This document shows positions 47,640 to 58,865 of a stretch of DNA of 64,000 nt, piece after piece; the stretch's first letter is position 1, and each line of letters starts with the position of its first letter. The stretch is from Typhlomys cinereus. Its lineage: Eukaryota > Chordata > Mammalia > Rodentia > Platacanthomyidae. Made by a program: the position numbers and the translations under genes. Location of the stretch: assembly GCA_023101885.1 (NCBI GenBank), contig JALPQD010000075.1:6204630-6268629 (forward strand), in the 5' to 3' direction. The notes beneath the pieces were generated by a model. That model did no database searches, had not been told where the DNA came from, and saw only the letters and a program-made list of their open reading frames with translations.

Positions 47640-48365
47640 TTTTTACTTTTATGAATTTCAAAATTTACCTGCACTTTTTAATTGACAAAATATAATTATG
47701 TATATTTATGGGGTGTGTCATGCTGCCAATCAATTCATCCTTCACCCCGCACACTTATTCTGAGGAGTGAGAACATGTAACATTTCTTCAGCAATTCTGA
47801 GGTGCGAAGCACGTTTTGCGACCAGCCACCACACTGCCACACGTGCCTCACAACCTGTTCCTCTGCCTCACCGAGACCTTCTCCTCTGACTTCTAGCTCT
47901 CCAGCTCCTGCTCAGCTTCTTCCTCCCAGTGACCCCCATTCTCCTCCACTGGGAGTTGGACGCCACATAAGGCTACGGCATCCAGTTGTTCTTTTTGCCT
48001 AGTTTGTTTCACTTTGCATAATGTTCCCAGGTTCATAAATGACAGAATTCCCTTCTTTGTCCAAGGATACATGTTTCTTTGTATGCATGCACCACATTTT
48101 CTTCATCTATTAGCTGGCAAACAGACCCTCAGGTTGGCTCCATCTCTGTTACTGGGACAATGATGTGTGGGTGAAGACGTCAGGGATGCTGATCATAATT
48201 CCCTGGTAATATGCCCAGAGGTGGGATTGCTGGACTGTAGGGCTGCTCTACTTTTAGGGTCCCTAGAAACTGCTAGGTTAAAGTGGTCTTCATAATAGCT
48301 GTGCTGGTGTATATCTACCAGCAGTGTACGAAGATTCCATTTCCTCCATTTCTACACCAGGAAGT
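47640..48365 (-). mobile_element. Ancient LINE-1 (L1MA/L1MB-like) 3' end
   Basis: The plus strand matches the reverse of an old mammalian L1 in order: 'aattatgtatatttatgggg', 'gtgagaacatgtaac', 'agtttgtttcactttgcataatg', 'caggttcataaatgacagaattcccttc', 'atatgcccagaggtgggattgctgga', 'cttcataatagctgtgctgg' and 'ccagcagtgtacgaagattcc'. All frames are broken. It predates the rodent-specific elements here. Confidence 0.8.
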
Positions 48366-48564
48366 GCCAAACATAGGTTGCCTCTTGCTCCCCATTGCTG
48401 GAAAGCTGTAAAGAGCATCCCTAAATGCTTGACTTGTGGCAGCTGACCTGGGCTGTCTCTTTGTCACTTTCCCATGGAGAACCTGAGTGTTTTACTGAAG
48501 ATGATCGAGAGAGGAACATGAGTAACAGACGCTTTGCTAACAAGTACTTGAGGAAGGCCATTCG

Positions 48565-48742
48565 CTCTCTCCGCCTGTGTGTGGTGGCAGTAGGTCCTTT
48601 ACTCTCTCCACCCGTGTGTGGTGGCAGTAGGTCCTTTACTCTCTCTGCCCGTGTGTGGTGGCCATTTGCTCTCTCCACCTGTGTGGTAGTAGTAGGTCAT
48701 TTGCTCTCTCAGCCTGTGTGTGGTGGCCATTTGCTCTTTCTA
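48565..48742. repeat. Minisatellite, five ~37-bp units
   Basis: The block ctctct(c/g).cc.gtgtgtggtggc recurs; gtgtgtgg begins at 48577, 48614, 48651 and 48716, with a shorter gtgtgg unit near 48679. It sits within a 136-codon frame, which is repeat translation. Confidence 0.9.
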
Positions 48743-48807
48743 TGGCCTGAGCTAGAGTCTGTTAAGAGCTGTCATGCCCTAAGCTGTTTTTCAACCTACC
48801 AGAATGT

Positions 48808-49136
48808 TGTATTAGTTACTTTAGTTTTATCCTGACCACAATACCCGATAGAAATGATGTAAAGGAGAAGATGGATTTGAAGCTCAGGGTTTCAGAAGGT
48901 GGAGCAGCCCAGTCCCCATGTGTGAAAGCTAGTTTGATAGAGGCCATTTTCCATGACAGCAGATCTGAAGCAGGAACTGGAAACCAGGTTTAGCGCCCAA
49001 GGTCCACTGCTAATATCTAGGTCTACCAGCTTCTAAAGACTCCATAGCCTCCACAAATAGCATCACATCACCAGCAGGAAAATAAGCATTAGGATAACGA
49101 GTCTGTGTGGGGCATTATGCATGCAAACCACAGCAA
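48808..49136 (-). repeat. MaLR-type LTR (ORR1-like)
   Basis: The plus strand reads 'gttgtattagttactttag', 'atttgaagctcagggtttcagaagg', 'gcagatctgaagcaggaac', and ends 'ggggcattatgcatgcaaaccac'. It is a reverse LTR of about 330 bp. Confidence 0.6.
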
Positions 49137-49451
49137 ATATTAAGTCAGCCAAATTATCTCCGTTTGACTTTGGCAGCGGCATATTCTCTCGGTATTGAGG
49201 GGAAAGACACGTACTCTGTCCCTCATCTACCCTGAAGGGTCGGCCCGTTTGTTAACATCTATGAGTTCATAGGCTTCGCCTTCTATTCTCAGGCAACACA
49301 GTCAGGCAAGTAGGTCTGTAAACCTGAAGTTCTCTGGAGAATGTACAATTCACTTTGCTCAGTTTTGGGTTGTCTATGATATCGAAGGGTTACCCTCCAG
49401 CCTAAGGAAGCACAGTCATATTGGAAGTGCAGGTAAACAATGAATATTCTC

Positions 49452-49678
49452 GGGCTGGAGAGGTGGCTCAGGAGATAAGCCTCTGCCTTGCAGGCAGAAG
49501 GTCCCGAGTTCGGATCCCAGATCCTATGTATAGAGCCTGTGAATCCCTGGGCAGAGGAAGTGGAGGCATCCATGGTGGTTCGCGAATTTGTCCGTGGTTC
49601 TACACACACATACACACACAGACACACACACATACATACACACACACGCACAATTGAATAAATAAAAAAATTAAAAAA
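49452..49678 (+). repeat. Abundant tRNA-headed SINE, young, internally deleted
   Basis: Perfect 17-bp target duplication aaacaatgaatattctc at 49435-49451 and 49679-49695. The head and B-box are intact, and the body jumps from 'ctatgtatag' to 'agcctgtgaatccc'. This skips about 40 bp present in 7390-7440. The tail is CA-rich then 'caattgaataaataaa'. Confidence 0.95.
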
Positions 49679-49695
49679 AAACAATGAATATTCTC

Positions 49696-51919
49696 AAATC
49701 ATAAGTGTGGCTCAAAGATTTCATAGGATATACTTATACTAAAAATTCCTTTTCTATTTATCTGAAAATCAAATTTAACTGCTCTTTCTGTGTTCTCTCT
49801 GGCAACTCTAGGATTTATAAAAGTGTGCTTGAACTGAAGCCAGATTTCTTGGTTTACAGTGCTAGAGTATTCCAAGCACGCTATAGGCTTGCCTGTGCTT
49901 CCTAAATTGATTAATTGAGTTACCTGTGTGGTGTGGAGCGGTATCTGATTAGTGGGAAACTACACAAAGGTGCCGTCAGGCAGAGGTGGGCTTGCTGTGG
50001 GAATGGAAAAAGCAGGAATTAAACTGGATCTCTGGCACTTGGGCTTCAGGCAGGGAGTGAAGTAGCTAGTGCGGATTTGAAGTGTAGCAGTTGCAAATAA
50101 TATTCAGCTGTTGCAACTGAGTTTAAAAGTGCATCTTTCTACCATCCTTGCCAGGATGTGCCCCGTGAAACACAGTCAGCGAGTCTGGTTTACGACACCA
50201 CGCTGATTGTGGCCAGATGTTAATCTTGGTGATCTATGCTTTATTGCTGTTATATTATCTTTAAACTGCTTAACAATGGCTTGTAATGAAACTCCTAATA
50301 TACAGTAGTCAAAATCATCGAGTTACAAGGTTTTGGAGGCCCGTGTTCGTCTTGAAAGTATTTTTCAATGCCTACCACTCTTTTCAAAAAGCCATCCATT
50401 TATCTTGATACCTTATGGTTAAAGAGTCCACATTCACACTCTGAACAAATAAAAAGAACTTCTGGGGGAAATATGTTGATGCAGTTATTGTTTTCATTAT
50501 CGTACATCATGTTCATATTACTATGGGAAAAGGGCCCTTTTCCCTTGGAAAAGAGCATTTCCTAGAGGCCGGTGTGGAAACACACCAATACACCAGCGCC
50601 CTCCACTGCCCACTAAAGGGAATGCATGTCTGTGTGTGGAGAAGTACCCAGAAGTTAAAGGGGGGGGGGGAGTCCCAACTACAATTAATTTCCTTGACTT
50701 TTGGAAACACAGGTCAAAGGCTCTCAGCAGAGTATGTGGTTGGAATAGGACCATTTGATTTTTAAAAAGTAAAAACAGGACCAGGGTAAAAAGCATTTTC
50801 AGTGTAAGCTTGTGTGACAACCTGAGTAATATAAAGTGTGGAAACTGAGACCTGAAAGGTTGTCTTCTGGTTGCCCACATGTGCCTGCACGATTTCTCTC
50901 TCTCTTTCTCTCTCTCTCTAATGATAATAGTAATAATGAAATAAACTTAAAACAGTTTTAAAAAGTAAAACAAGACAAAGTGTCCACTGACTCAGTTTAG
51001 AGACTTAGAGCAAAATATAAATCGTCTCCAGAGAGTTTCAGATGGCCCCACAGCAGAGGCAGGTCTTTTACCTTGCTTTTGTCTTGCATCCCCTTTCCAT
51101 GCAATAGATTCCGAAGACAGAATCAAGGGAAGATCTGAGCAGCTCAGAGCTGGGGAAGTGCTGGCCCGGATCTTGCATTGCCTGCTGTGTCTCCCAGTCT
51201 GCTGGGAAGAGCTGAAAGCGCCTGTTGAGTCTTAAATGCCTGAGGTCTGGGGGAAGAAGTGCTTTCTCCCTGGGGTGCCACATTTGGGCCCATCTCCCAA
51301 GTCACCTAGAATTCTCCTGTGTCTAGAGTGAATGTCTAATGTTAGAAAAGGGGGTGTCTCAGAGATCTGCTTGTTCATAAGTCCAAAGGGCCTTTCCATA
51401 GTCATAAAGTCCTTTCTGTAAGCACACTTTATTTCAACTATTTACTCTGATTCTAGTTGCTATTGGGTCAAGATGAATTTTCAAAGAGCCGGTCCATCAA
51501 ATTCTTTCCAGGGGAAATATCTTGGGAAGGTGGGTGCTCAGCGACCTGACAACCAAGTTTTGGTTTATTTCTATCTGAGTTTTATTCAAGGAAATGTGTG
51601 AAGTCACACTGCAAATAAGCACGCCGTTAGTTTTGGTCTGTTCTTGGAATCCAGTGGCATGTGGAGGGGATGGTTACACCCAAGGCAGGTCTAGAAAAAG
51701 GTCAGATTCTTGACTCACAGAGACATTGTTAGGTCAAGGTGAAGTCACAGCCAGGTCACTGAGCGAAAAGGAATATTTTAGAATACGCATCAAGGGGAAG
51801 CTGTTTGTGTCTCTGCCTTTGTTTTTCTTGTATGGACTCAAGAGCTCTTACAGTTTGAGTCTTAGATCTATAGAACATGAAAAAGTAACATGAATCAAAA
51901 GCAAAACAAAACAAAACAC
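49696..51919. other. Unassigned non-coding sequence
   Basis: No gene or interspersed repeat recognised. A perfect 20-bp palindrome lies at 50525-50544, a G run at 50659-50670 and a short CT run at 50894-50919. Confidence 0.35.
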
Positions 51920-52206
51920 TTTTTATTTTGAACTTTTTATTTATTTGTTGTGTGTGAGGGTGTGTGTGTGTGTATCAGATGGCACCATGTGTCCCTGTGG
52001 GGGGCCAAGAGTGACTCTCGGAATCACCCTAGATGGCTTCTATCTCCCTTTGGCTTCTCTCTAATTTCCCAGGTTCTCCCCACCAGGGCCAGAAGCGCAG
52101 GCCGCTATTTCCGCCTGGCATTTTTACATAGGAACTGGGATCAGAACTCAGGACCTTCTGTTTGCTAGGCAGAGTCGTAACTGCCCCCCCAGCCCCTCTC
52201 CAGCCC
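51920..52206 (-). repeat. Abundant SINE, older
   Basis: A/T tail and TG tract, 'tgtccctgtggggggccaag', 'accagggccagaagcgcagg', 'gatcagaactcaggaccttctg', and a reverse head damaged at its end. Confidence 0.85.
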
Positions 52207-53207
52207 AACAATACACTCTTAGGCAACTCTTCAAAGATCCTTCCTAAATTATGCCATTTAGCCAAACGTTTCTGATAAACTGCGGTAAACAGACTTGAAG
52301 ACACCAATTGTTTGGGGGAGGGAAGGCACTTAGAGATCCATTGCCAAATCATCGTCTTCTATCCACACCACTGGGGCTTTTCGATGCTGCTGTTACCGTG
52401 AAAGGCAGCCGAGGGGCAATTTAGCCCCTGCTTTTCTAAAGGTGCCACGTACACTTCTGTGACCAATTTCCATGAAGTTCGTTTCGCAGTTCAAACTTTA
52501 TTAAGACTCTTGACAAAAACAGCTGCTAGAATTGCAAAAGAATGTAATAAAAAACACAGAGTTAGAAACAAGCAGAGTCTATAAAAGCAATATCCACCGA
52601 GGCCAAAGCCCCCTTGGGGGTGCAAACTGATCCCAGAATCTGTTCATACCATGCAGACCCTGAACGGGCAGACAGCAGGACACCCAAGCCCAGCGGAAGC
52701 TCCCTGCCTGAGGCTGTGGCCACCATTCCACTGATCACCAAGCAGAGATCCGGGCAGGATGCCAGATGAAAAGCCGGACGAGCAGGGATGGGGCGGTGGC
52801 TCCGGGATTGCTGGAGCAAGTTCATTTTAATGCTAGTTTTATTACACAGTAAAAAGGCTCCAACACATACTCATTTACTAAAAGGCAAACAATAAATGCT
52901 CAGTAGATGGTAGTTTCCATATTAGCACAAAGAGGCACCCATTGGAGTCAGCTGGGGACCCTGAGATGCACCCAGAGATCTCAGGGGAGAGTCCAGATTG
53001 GAATGTAAAGATGTAGTAAGAATTAGATCAGTATTGATGACCTGCTATTGAGTTTCTTTGATTTGAGAGGCTGTTTGATAGATATTTCACATTCTACTAA
53101 AAGGACCTTTGGATTTCAGGAGTGGAATGGGAACACAGCCTGTTTTCCACATTCACATGTAATATTCAGAAAATGGAGAATTAGAAAATGGATTTTTAAA
53201 AACTTTT
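52207..53207. other. Unassigned non-coding sequence
   Basis: No gene or repeat recognised. Confidence 0.35.
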
Positions 53208-53499
53208 CATTCTTTTTTCTTTCTCTTTCTCATTCATTCTCTCTTCTAATCTTTCCTTCTTTTCTTTCTCTTTCGCTCTTTTCTTTCTCTTTTTCTCTCT
53301 TTTCTCTCTCTCCCTTCCTTCCTCACTTCTTCCCTTCCCCTCTCTCTCCTTCCTTCCTTCCTTCCCTTCTCTCTCCTTCCTTCCTTCTTTCTCTTTCTTT
53401 CCTTCCTTCCCTCTTTCTTTCTCTCTCTCTTCTTTCTCTTTCTTTCTTTCCTTCTTTCTCTCTCTCTCTCTTCTTTCTCTTTCTTTCTCTCTCTCTTTC

Positions 53500-53535
<36 letters not shown>

Positions 53536-53676
53536 TTTCTTTCTCTCTTTCTCTCTCTTTCGCTCTCTCTTTCTCTCTCTTTCTCTCTCTTCTCTCTCTC
53601 TCTTCTCTGCTCTCTCTTTCTCTCTCTCTCTCGCTCTCTCTTCTTTCTTCTTCTTTCTTTCTCTCTCTCTCTCTCT

Positions 53677-53721
<45 letters not shown>

Positions 53722-53978
53722 GCTTTCTTTCTCTCTTTCTTCTTTCTCTCTTCTCTCTTTCTTCTCTCTCTTTCTTCTTTCTTTCTTCTTCTTTCTTTCT
53801 TCTCTCCTCTCTTTCTCTTCTCTCTTTCTTCTTTCTTTCTTCTTCTTTCTTTCTTCTCTCTCTCTCTTTCTCTCTCTCTCTCTTTCTTCTTCTCTTTCTC
53901 TCTCTCTCTCTTCTTTCTCTCTTCTCTTTCTTTCCTCTTTTCTTCTTTCTCGCTTCTTTCTTTCTCTCTTTCTCTCTT

Positions 53979-54009
<31 letters not shown>

Positions 54010-54058
54010 TTCTCTCTTTCTCTTTCTCTCTTTCTTTCTTTCTTCTTTCTTTCTTTCT
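53208..54058. repeat. ~850-bp homopyrimidine (CTTT/CT)n tract
   Basis: Nearly every base is C or T for about 850 bp, with rare isolated G or A. CT, CTTT and CTTCTTT motifs mix. It leads directly into a B1-like sequence in reverse orientation, so it probably grew from that element's tail. Long frames on both strands (up to 409 codons) are low-complexity translations. Confidence 0.97.
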
Positions 54059-54140
54059 TGGACAGGATCTCTGGATATCCCAAACTCATGATCCGGCTGC
54101 TTCAGTTTCTCCAGAGTTTGGGACCGCAGACACGTGCTGT
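54059..54140 (-). repeat. B1-like SINE fragment
   Basis: Reads 'ggacaggatctctggatatcc', 'aaactcatgatccggctgcttcag' and 'gggaccgcagacacgtgctg', a diverged reverse B1. Adjacent to the homopyrimidine tract. Confidence 0.65.
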
Positions 54141-54519
54141 GCCCCCATGCCTGCACTGCCCCGTGCTTTGGCACCTTGCAGAGCTTCCTGTGATGCGAGA
54201 GGAGAGGGAGTGCAGGGCCAGCCCTGCCTTCGTGGACACGAACATCAGCAGCGGGCTGGAGAGGCCCTTCGGGAGGCCAAACAAGCGAATCTGAGGGCGG
54301 GCAAGGCGGAGCCCGGCCTGTAGGAAGAGGCAGAAGCATCCGGGGTGCTGGGAGGGGCACCTCTCTACACTGAGCACGGAGGGGGTCCTCCGTGGTGGTT
54401 TGAAGAAGAGGTGGGTCCACGTGGGGACTGACAAACGGAGAGAAATGCACAGGCTGTCTACAGTGTCTCCAAGTGAGAGGGGCCCAGGCCTCGTGAGGAT
54501 TCTGCAGGAATGAACGACG

Positions 54520-54960
54520 TGCCCTCCTAGAGTGCGTGTTGCCCATTCGCACACCGGTTCAGAAGCGCGTGGGAGCTGATGGGCCACGGAGTTGGTCGTT
54601 GACGTGGACATGCGGCCCTTACTGTGTGAGCTCTGGGTGAGAGGCGTGGGCACAGGGGACCCCACGGGAACTCGGGCCTGGAGCTTCATTATTAGGAGCA
54701 GCGGCTTAAGACCTGAGCGGGCGGCGCCAGCCCCGAAGAGGATGCGCAAGGCCTGGGGAGCTGCGGCTCCCTGTGCCCCGCGGCGGGCCGGGGGCCGGTG
54801 GGTGGGCAGGCGGCAGGTGCGCGAGCACGAGGGAAGAGCGAGGAGGGGAGCCAGGGCTTGGGAGACGGCTTGGTTGCCTCTCGAGGTGCTGCAAATGCAA
54901 AGAAGTGCGAACGTGCTGTGCTGGAGCCCGGCTCTGTCAGTCTGAGGGGCAGGACGACAA
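54520..54960. promoter_or_regulatory. CpG-rich segment (candidate CpG island)
   Basis: CpGs are dense, especially at 54700-54860 (roughly 18 by eye in 160 bp), in a window otherwise CpG-poor outside young SINEs. The composition is strongly GC. Overlapping frames exist on both strands, including a 215-codon minus frame at 54102-54749, but none shows a known domain. It could be a promoter CpG island, a GC-rich exon or an unmethylated regulatory element; the sequence alone does not decide. Confidence 0.35.
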
Positions 54961-55389
54961 TGTTTTTAGTACTAGTCCATCTGTGCCCACATTTTGCTTA
55001 CCTGCTTGTTTATGACTTGGGGCATGATGTGTGTGTGTGTGGGGCACACAGGGTTCTGCTGCTGGGAAATAGCACACCACCCCAGGGGACGCTGAGAAGA
55101 TGACACCACCCCAGGGAACGCTGAGCAGCAGATGACCTTATCCCTCGGGCCGGGCTGCTGCAGCCTTCCATGCGCACCTCGGGGCGGGAGGGTGTCTTCC
55201 TCTTATCATTGAGATGTAGTTCTTATTCCAGGCAATTTTCCACTCCATGCATTTTGCATATTAGATTATAAATTCTAAAAATTCACAGTAAAATATATGC
55301 AGAAATTTTGAAGCACAGAGAAACAGAGGCCCTGCCTAATGGTCTTTAGGGAATCACATTTTCCCTTTTCTCACTCTCTGACCACCTCT
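54961..55389. other. Unassigned sequence with a small L1-like piece
   Basis: Positions 54963-55015 resemble 55848-55902 ('tttttagtacta', 'cacattttgcttacctgcttgtttatga'), an old L1 3' landmark. The rest is not recognised. Confidence 0.35.
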
Positions 55390-55413
55390 GTGCTCTGCCT
55401 ATGTATTTACCTA

Positions 55414-55502
55414 TTCTAGATAGATAGTTCACAAGAGAGGAGCCTCTTATTGTTTATCTATTCTAGAAGATATTTCAAGAGGGGAGCCTCTTACTATTTG
55501 TA
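55414..55502. repeat. Tandem duplication of ~45 bp
   Basis: Two imperfect copies of a 'ctattctaga...gagcctctta(t/c)t' segment lie side by side within the old L1. Confidence 0.85.
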
Positions 55503-55520
55503 CTTTTGGGTATTTGGTTT

Positions 55521-55773
55521 GTTTGTTTGTTTGTTTGTTTGTTTGTTTATTTATTTATTTATTTATTTATTTATGTGGCTATGTATAGAAGATGTCACTC
55601 CAGTCTGTGTAGTGTGTGCCTGTGGAGACCCAAGGGTGACCAGAGTTTCCCAAGTTCTTCCTTCCAGGGCAGGAAGTGCAGGCTGCTGCATTTTTCCTAG
55701 GATCTTGGATCTAAACTCAGGTCCTTTTACTTGTGAAGTAAAAGCTTTAACCCCAAGCCATCTCCCTAGCCCT
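55521..55773 (-). repeat. Abundant SINE, older, with TTTG/TTTA tail
   Basis: Target copies gtatttggttt at 55510-55520 and 55774-55784 flank a (GTTT)n-(ATTT)n tail, 'gcctgtggagacccaagg', 'ttccagggcaggaag', and the reverse head 'aagccatctccctagccc'. Confidence 0.88.
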
Positions 55774-56370
55774 GTATTTGGTTTTTTAACTTAATGTTTT
55801 CAAAGTTCATCCCATGGCATGTGTCAGAACGTCATTGTTTTTAATGTTTTTAGTACTATTTTCTTGGCATCTATTCTACATTTGGCTTACCTGTTTGTTT
55901 ATGAGCACCTTTTGACATTCATAAATGACACTTCTGTGATGTTGGTGCATCTACTCAAATCCTAGCTTTCGTTTCTTCGCCTGTCTTCCTCACTGTGGAG
56001 TTTTAAGTTGGTAATTCTATGTTTTGACACACTGTTTCCACAGCAGCTGTGCCATCTTACACTCCTTCTTAGTGATGTACCAGGGTCTAATTTCTCCACA
56101 TCCTTACCAGTGCTTATTTCCCATGTTTAAAACAATATTATTATAGCCATCTTTGTGAGCATAAAGCGATCTGTCTTTGTGGCTTTGATTTGCATTTCTC
56201 TAGGGACCACGAAGGCAAACCTTACTTCATGTGGGGCGCTGCCACTTGCGTATCATCCTCGGGGAAATATCTGAGTCCTTTGTCCAATGTTAAAGTTGGT
56301 TTGCTTTTTGACGCTTTGTAGGAGTTCTTCAGATACTTAGTATGTTAAATCTTTGTTGGAGGTACGATTT

Positions 56371-58259
56371 CCAAACTTTTCCTTCCATTCTCTTGAAAAT
56401 GTCCCTTGATGCTTCCTACCACTTTCAAAGTAGGTAAATGGATCCTCCCTCACTTCCTGCTGCCTTTTCCCCCAGATACTCAGTCCAGTGAACGTGGGAG
56501 GGAAGGGACTTGAGTGGGCTTGGACACCACGGGGGGCCGTCTCAATCAACTCCCCGCTCAGAGACCCTCTCTTCCTGAGGGCATTGCCCTGTAGAATATA
56601 AAATGCCTCATGGTTGAATTAATCATTTCCCATCCAGGGAGGCTTCTTTTCAAAGTAAATATTCCAGTCATCTGCTCACTCTTGGGCAAAGTCCCGAGCT
56701 CTGCTCAGCCACATCTGCTCCCAGCATCACGTGTCAGGTCCCTGAATTCCAGAGTCGGCACCCTGTGTCTCACTGAGCCCCCAAACCCCCTACATCTCCA
56801 CCTCTTCACCATGGAGCCTGTGCGTGGATGTTTCAAATTAAGCCAGGGTGTGGGAACTTACCCTGCAAGAAGATGACCGGATCCTCAAAGAGGGTCACTG
56901 CACGAACACTGCTCCGGTTCCCATCAGAGTCTGTGCTGTAGGCTCAGCCTCTCTAATAGTCACTGTTTCCTGCAGCTTTGTTCAGTCCATTTGCCACACC
57001 TGCCAGGGTCCTCTCCTGTTCTGAACCGGACAGCAAGGATGAGTTTGTTTCTTCAGGACGGGGCCATGAAACAGCCAGAGCTTCATGCCAATTTTTTTTT
57101 CCTGGTTATGGAAAGTTCTGAGTATATGCAAAGGAAAACCATCCGAGATCCTGCAGCCAGCGTCAAGGACCATTATCCATGCATGACCAGCCCTGGTCTG
57201 CCTTATCCCCACGCCCTCGCCTAGTTCCATTTTCAAACAAATCCCAGGTCTTTAGCAATTTCATTCACAGAAGATCCAGATTGCTTCTCCAGAGTATGAG
57301 GACTTGTCACTACGGACAGCACATGTCAGCATGTCATCGTTCCTTGTGATCACCCCATATCCACACAGCTCACTCTCCAAGAGCTGCATCCGGGTCTTGC
57401 AATTATTCCCTGTATGTTTGCTGGCAGCAGGAATCCTGAGCAGGTGCATCGCTGCACTTGGTCAATATCTTTCTTTTAGTCTATGACTGTCCTGTGTTTT
57501 AAATTAGCCACTTCTGTTGCTTGGAGAAGGGGCAGCAAGTCATGTGTCAAAGAACTAGATCTCGTCAGAGCAGAGGCACCTGGGCTCGGTCTTCAGGGAA
57601 GCTTTGGAGGTCTTGGTTCTCAGGGAATATTAAGGAAGAAAAGTTGGAGGAAGTTAAGATGGGATATTCACTTTGTAGCCTGTGACGTTCTTATAATATG
57701 ATATAATTATTGGTGAACTTTAAAACTTAGTTTAAAATAAACAGTAGTATCAGTAGTATGTGAAGTCCTTGGGTTACTTAACTGCTCTCTGAAAGGGTTC
57801 TAAGCCCCCCCTCTTATTGTCAGTAAAAATTACCTGATATTGTAAACCTGTCCAAATAACAGTGGAAGGGGGGCAGACATAGACACTAAACAGGAACATA
57901 TGAATTAGTGGAAGAGGAGGAGATAAGATTGTGAGAGGCATACTACTAACCCAGACATTCATGACAAGGCTGTTGCATCCAAGAGCTTCCTACTACCACC
58001 AGGTCTACAAAGAGGCTGACATATCAGCATTCTCCCATGGGTGACTGAAACAATTACAACCGAGAGAATCGTTGTGGTAGGTGCTGGATAAGAGAAGGGA
58101 AGTTTCTCCACCTGTGGGTCTGCAGTAGGAACATGTCCAGACTCATGCTACTGCAAGCGCACCAGAAAGAGCTCTGTGTTCCACACATACAGAGGACATA
58201 CAGGGGTGGGGCAAGGACACAAATTCATTCTTTTAGTATAAAATTTAATTAAAAAACCA
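56371..58259. other. Unassigned non-coding sequence
   Basis: No gene or repeat recognised. A T/C-poor AT patch near 57700 and unremarkable sequence otherwise. Confidence 0.35.
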
Positions 58260-58267
58260 AAAATGAG

Positions 58268-58536
58268 GGCTGGAAAAATGGCTCAGGGGTTAAGATTCTG
58301 TCTCACAAGCCGAAGGTCCTGAGTTCAGATCCCAGGTCCCATGTAAAAACACTAAGTGGAAACTGCGGTGGCCTACACTTCCAGCCTTGATAGCTGAACC
58401 GAAGAATGTCCAGAACAAAGCAAAGAAGTAGAAGCAATCCAGGATGATGGCTGAAGTCACCCTTGGTCCTACACAGGGACACACAGTGCCCTCTGATGCA
58501 CACACATACACATTAAATAAATAAAGTATTTTTTTT
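58268..58536 (+). repeat. Abundant SINE, older
   Basis: Head ggctggaaaaatggctcag, B-box-like 'gtcctgagttcagatccc', 'gcaatccaggatgatgg', CA-rich tail and 'attaaataaataaag'. An 8-bp direct repeat, aaaatgag, flanks it (58260-58267 and 58537-58544). Confidence 0.9.
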
Positions 58537-58865
58537 AAAATGAGTCTAATACAGAGGGGAACAGAATAAAGCAAACTGGCCAGCTGGCAGGCACTGGAAA
58601 GGCACATGGGCACAGACCAGGACGTAAGTATTAGGAGTGCAGTTGCCAGCATTGTTTCCATCTTTGGGCTGGCGGTCAGAAGAGCTCCTTTTTGTTCTTC
58701 TGTCATGTTTGGGGACCTGCGCTTCCTTCAGGGACTTTGGTCCTCTGTGTCTGTGTGCTTTGGATTCTTTCACTTGTCCCTTGAGGGGGTTGAACTGAAG
58801 CCCACTGTTCTCTTCATTGGGTGCCTGCGAAGGTCTTTTGAAGATCTACTTGTCTATTGATTGCC

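Larger units (their letters stand above)
55390..56370 (-). mobile_element. Old LINE-1 (L1M-like) fragment split by a SINE
   Basis: Left piece 55390-55509 and right piece about 55785-56370. The right piece reads 'aatgttttcaaagttcatccc', 'gatgtaccagggtctaatttctccacatccttaccag', 'ggctttgatttgcatttctct' and 'atctgagtcctttgtcc', the reverse of L1 ORF2 3' sequence. No open frame survives. Confidence 0.75.

Noticed and set aside
53048..54552. Very long open frames (347, 297 and 409 codons) across the pyrimidine tract
   Set aside because: They encode only S/L/F or K/E/R low-complexity sequence from a CT-rich microsatellite; stops are absent because of composition, not selection.
54102..54749. 215-codon minus-strand frame in the GC-rich block
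   Set aside because: No recognisable domain, it overlaps the B1-like fragment at one end, and GC-rich sequence lacks stops by chance.
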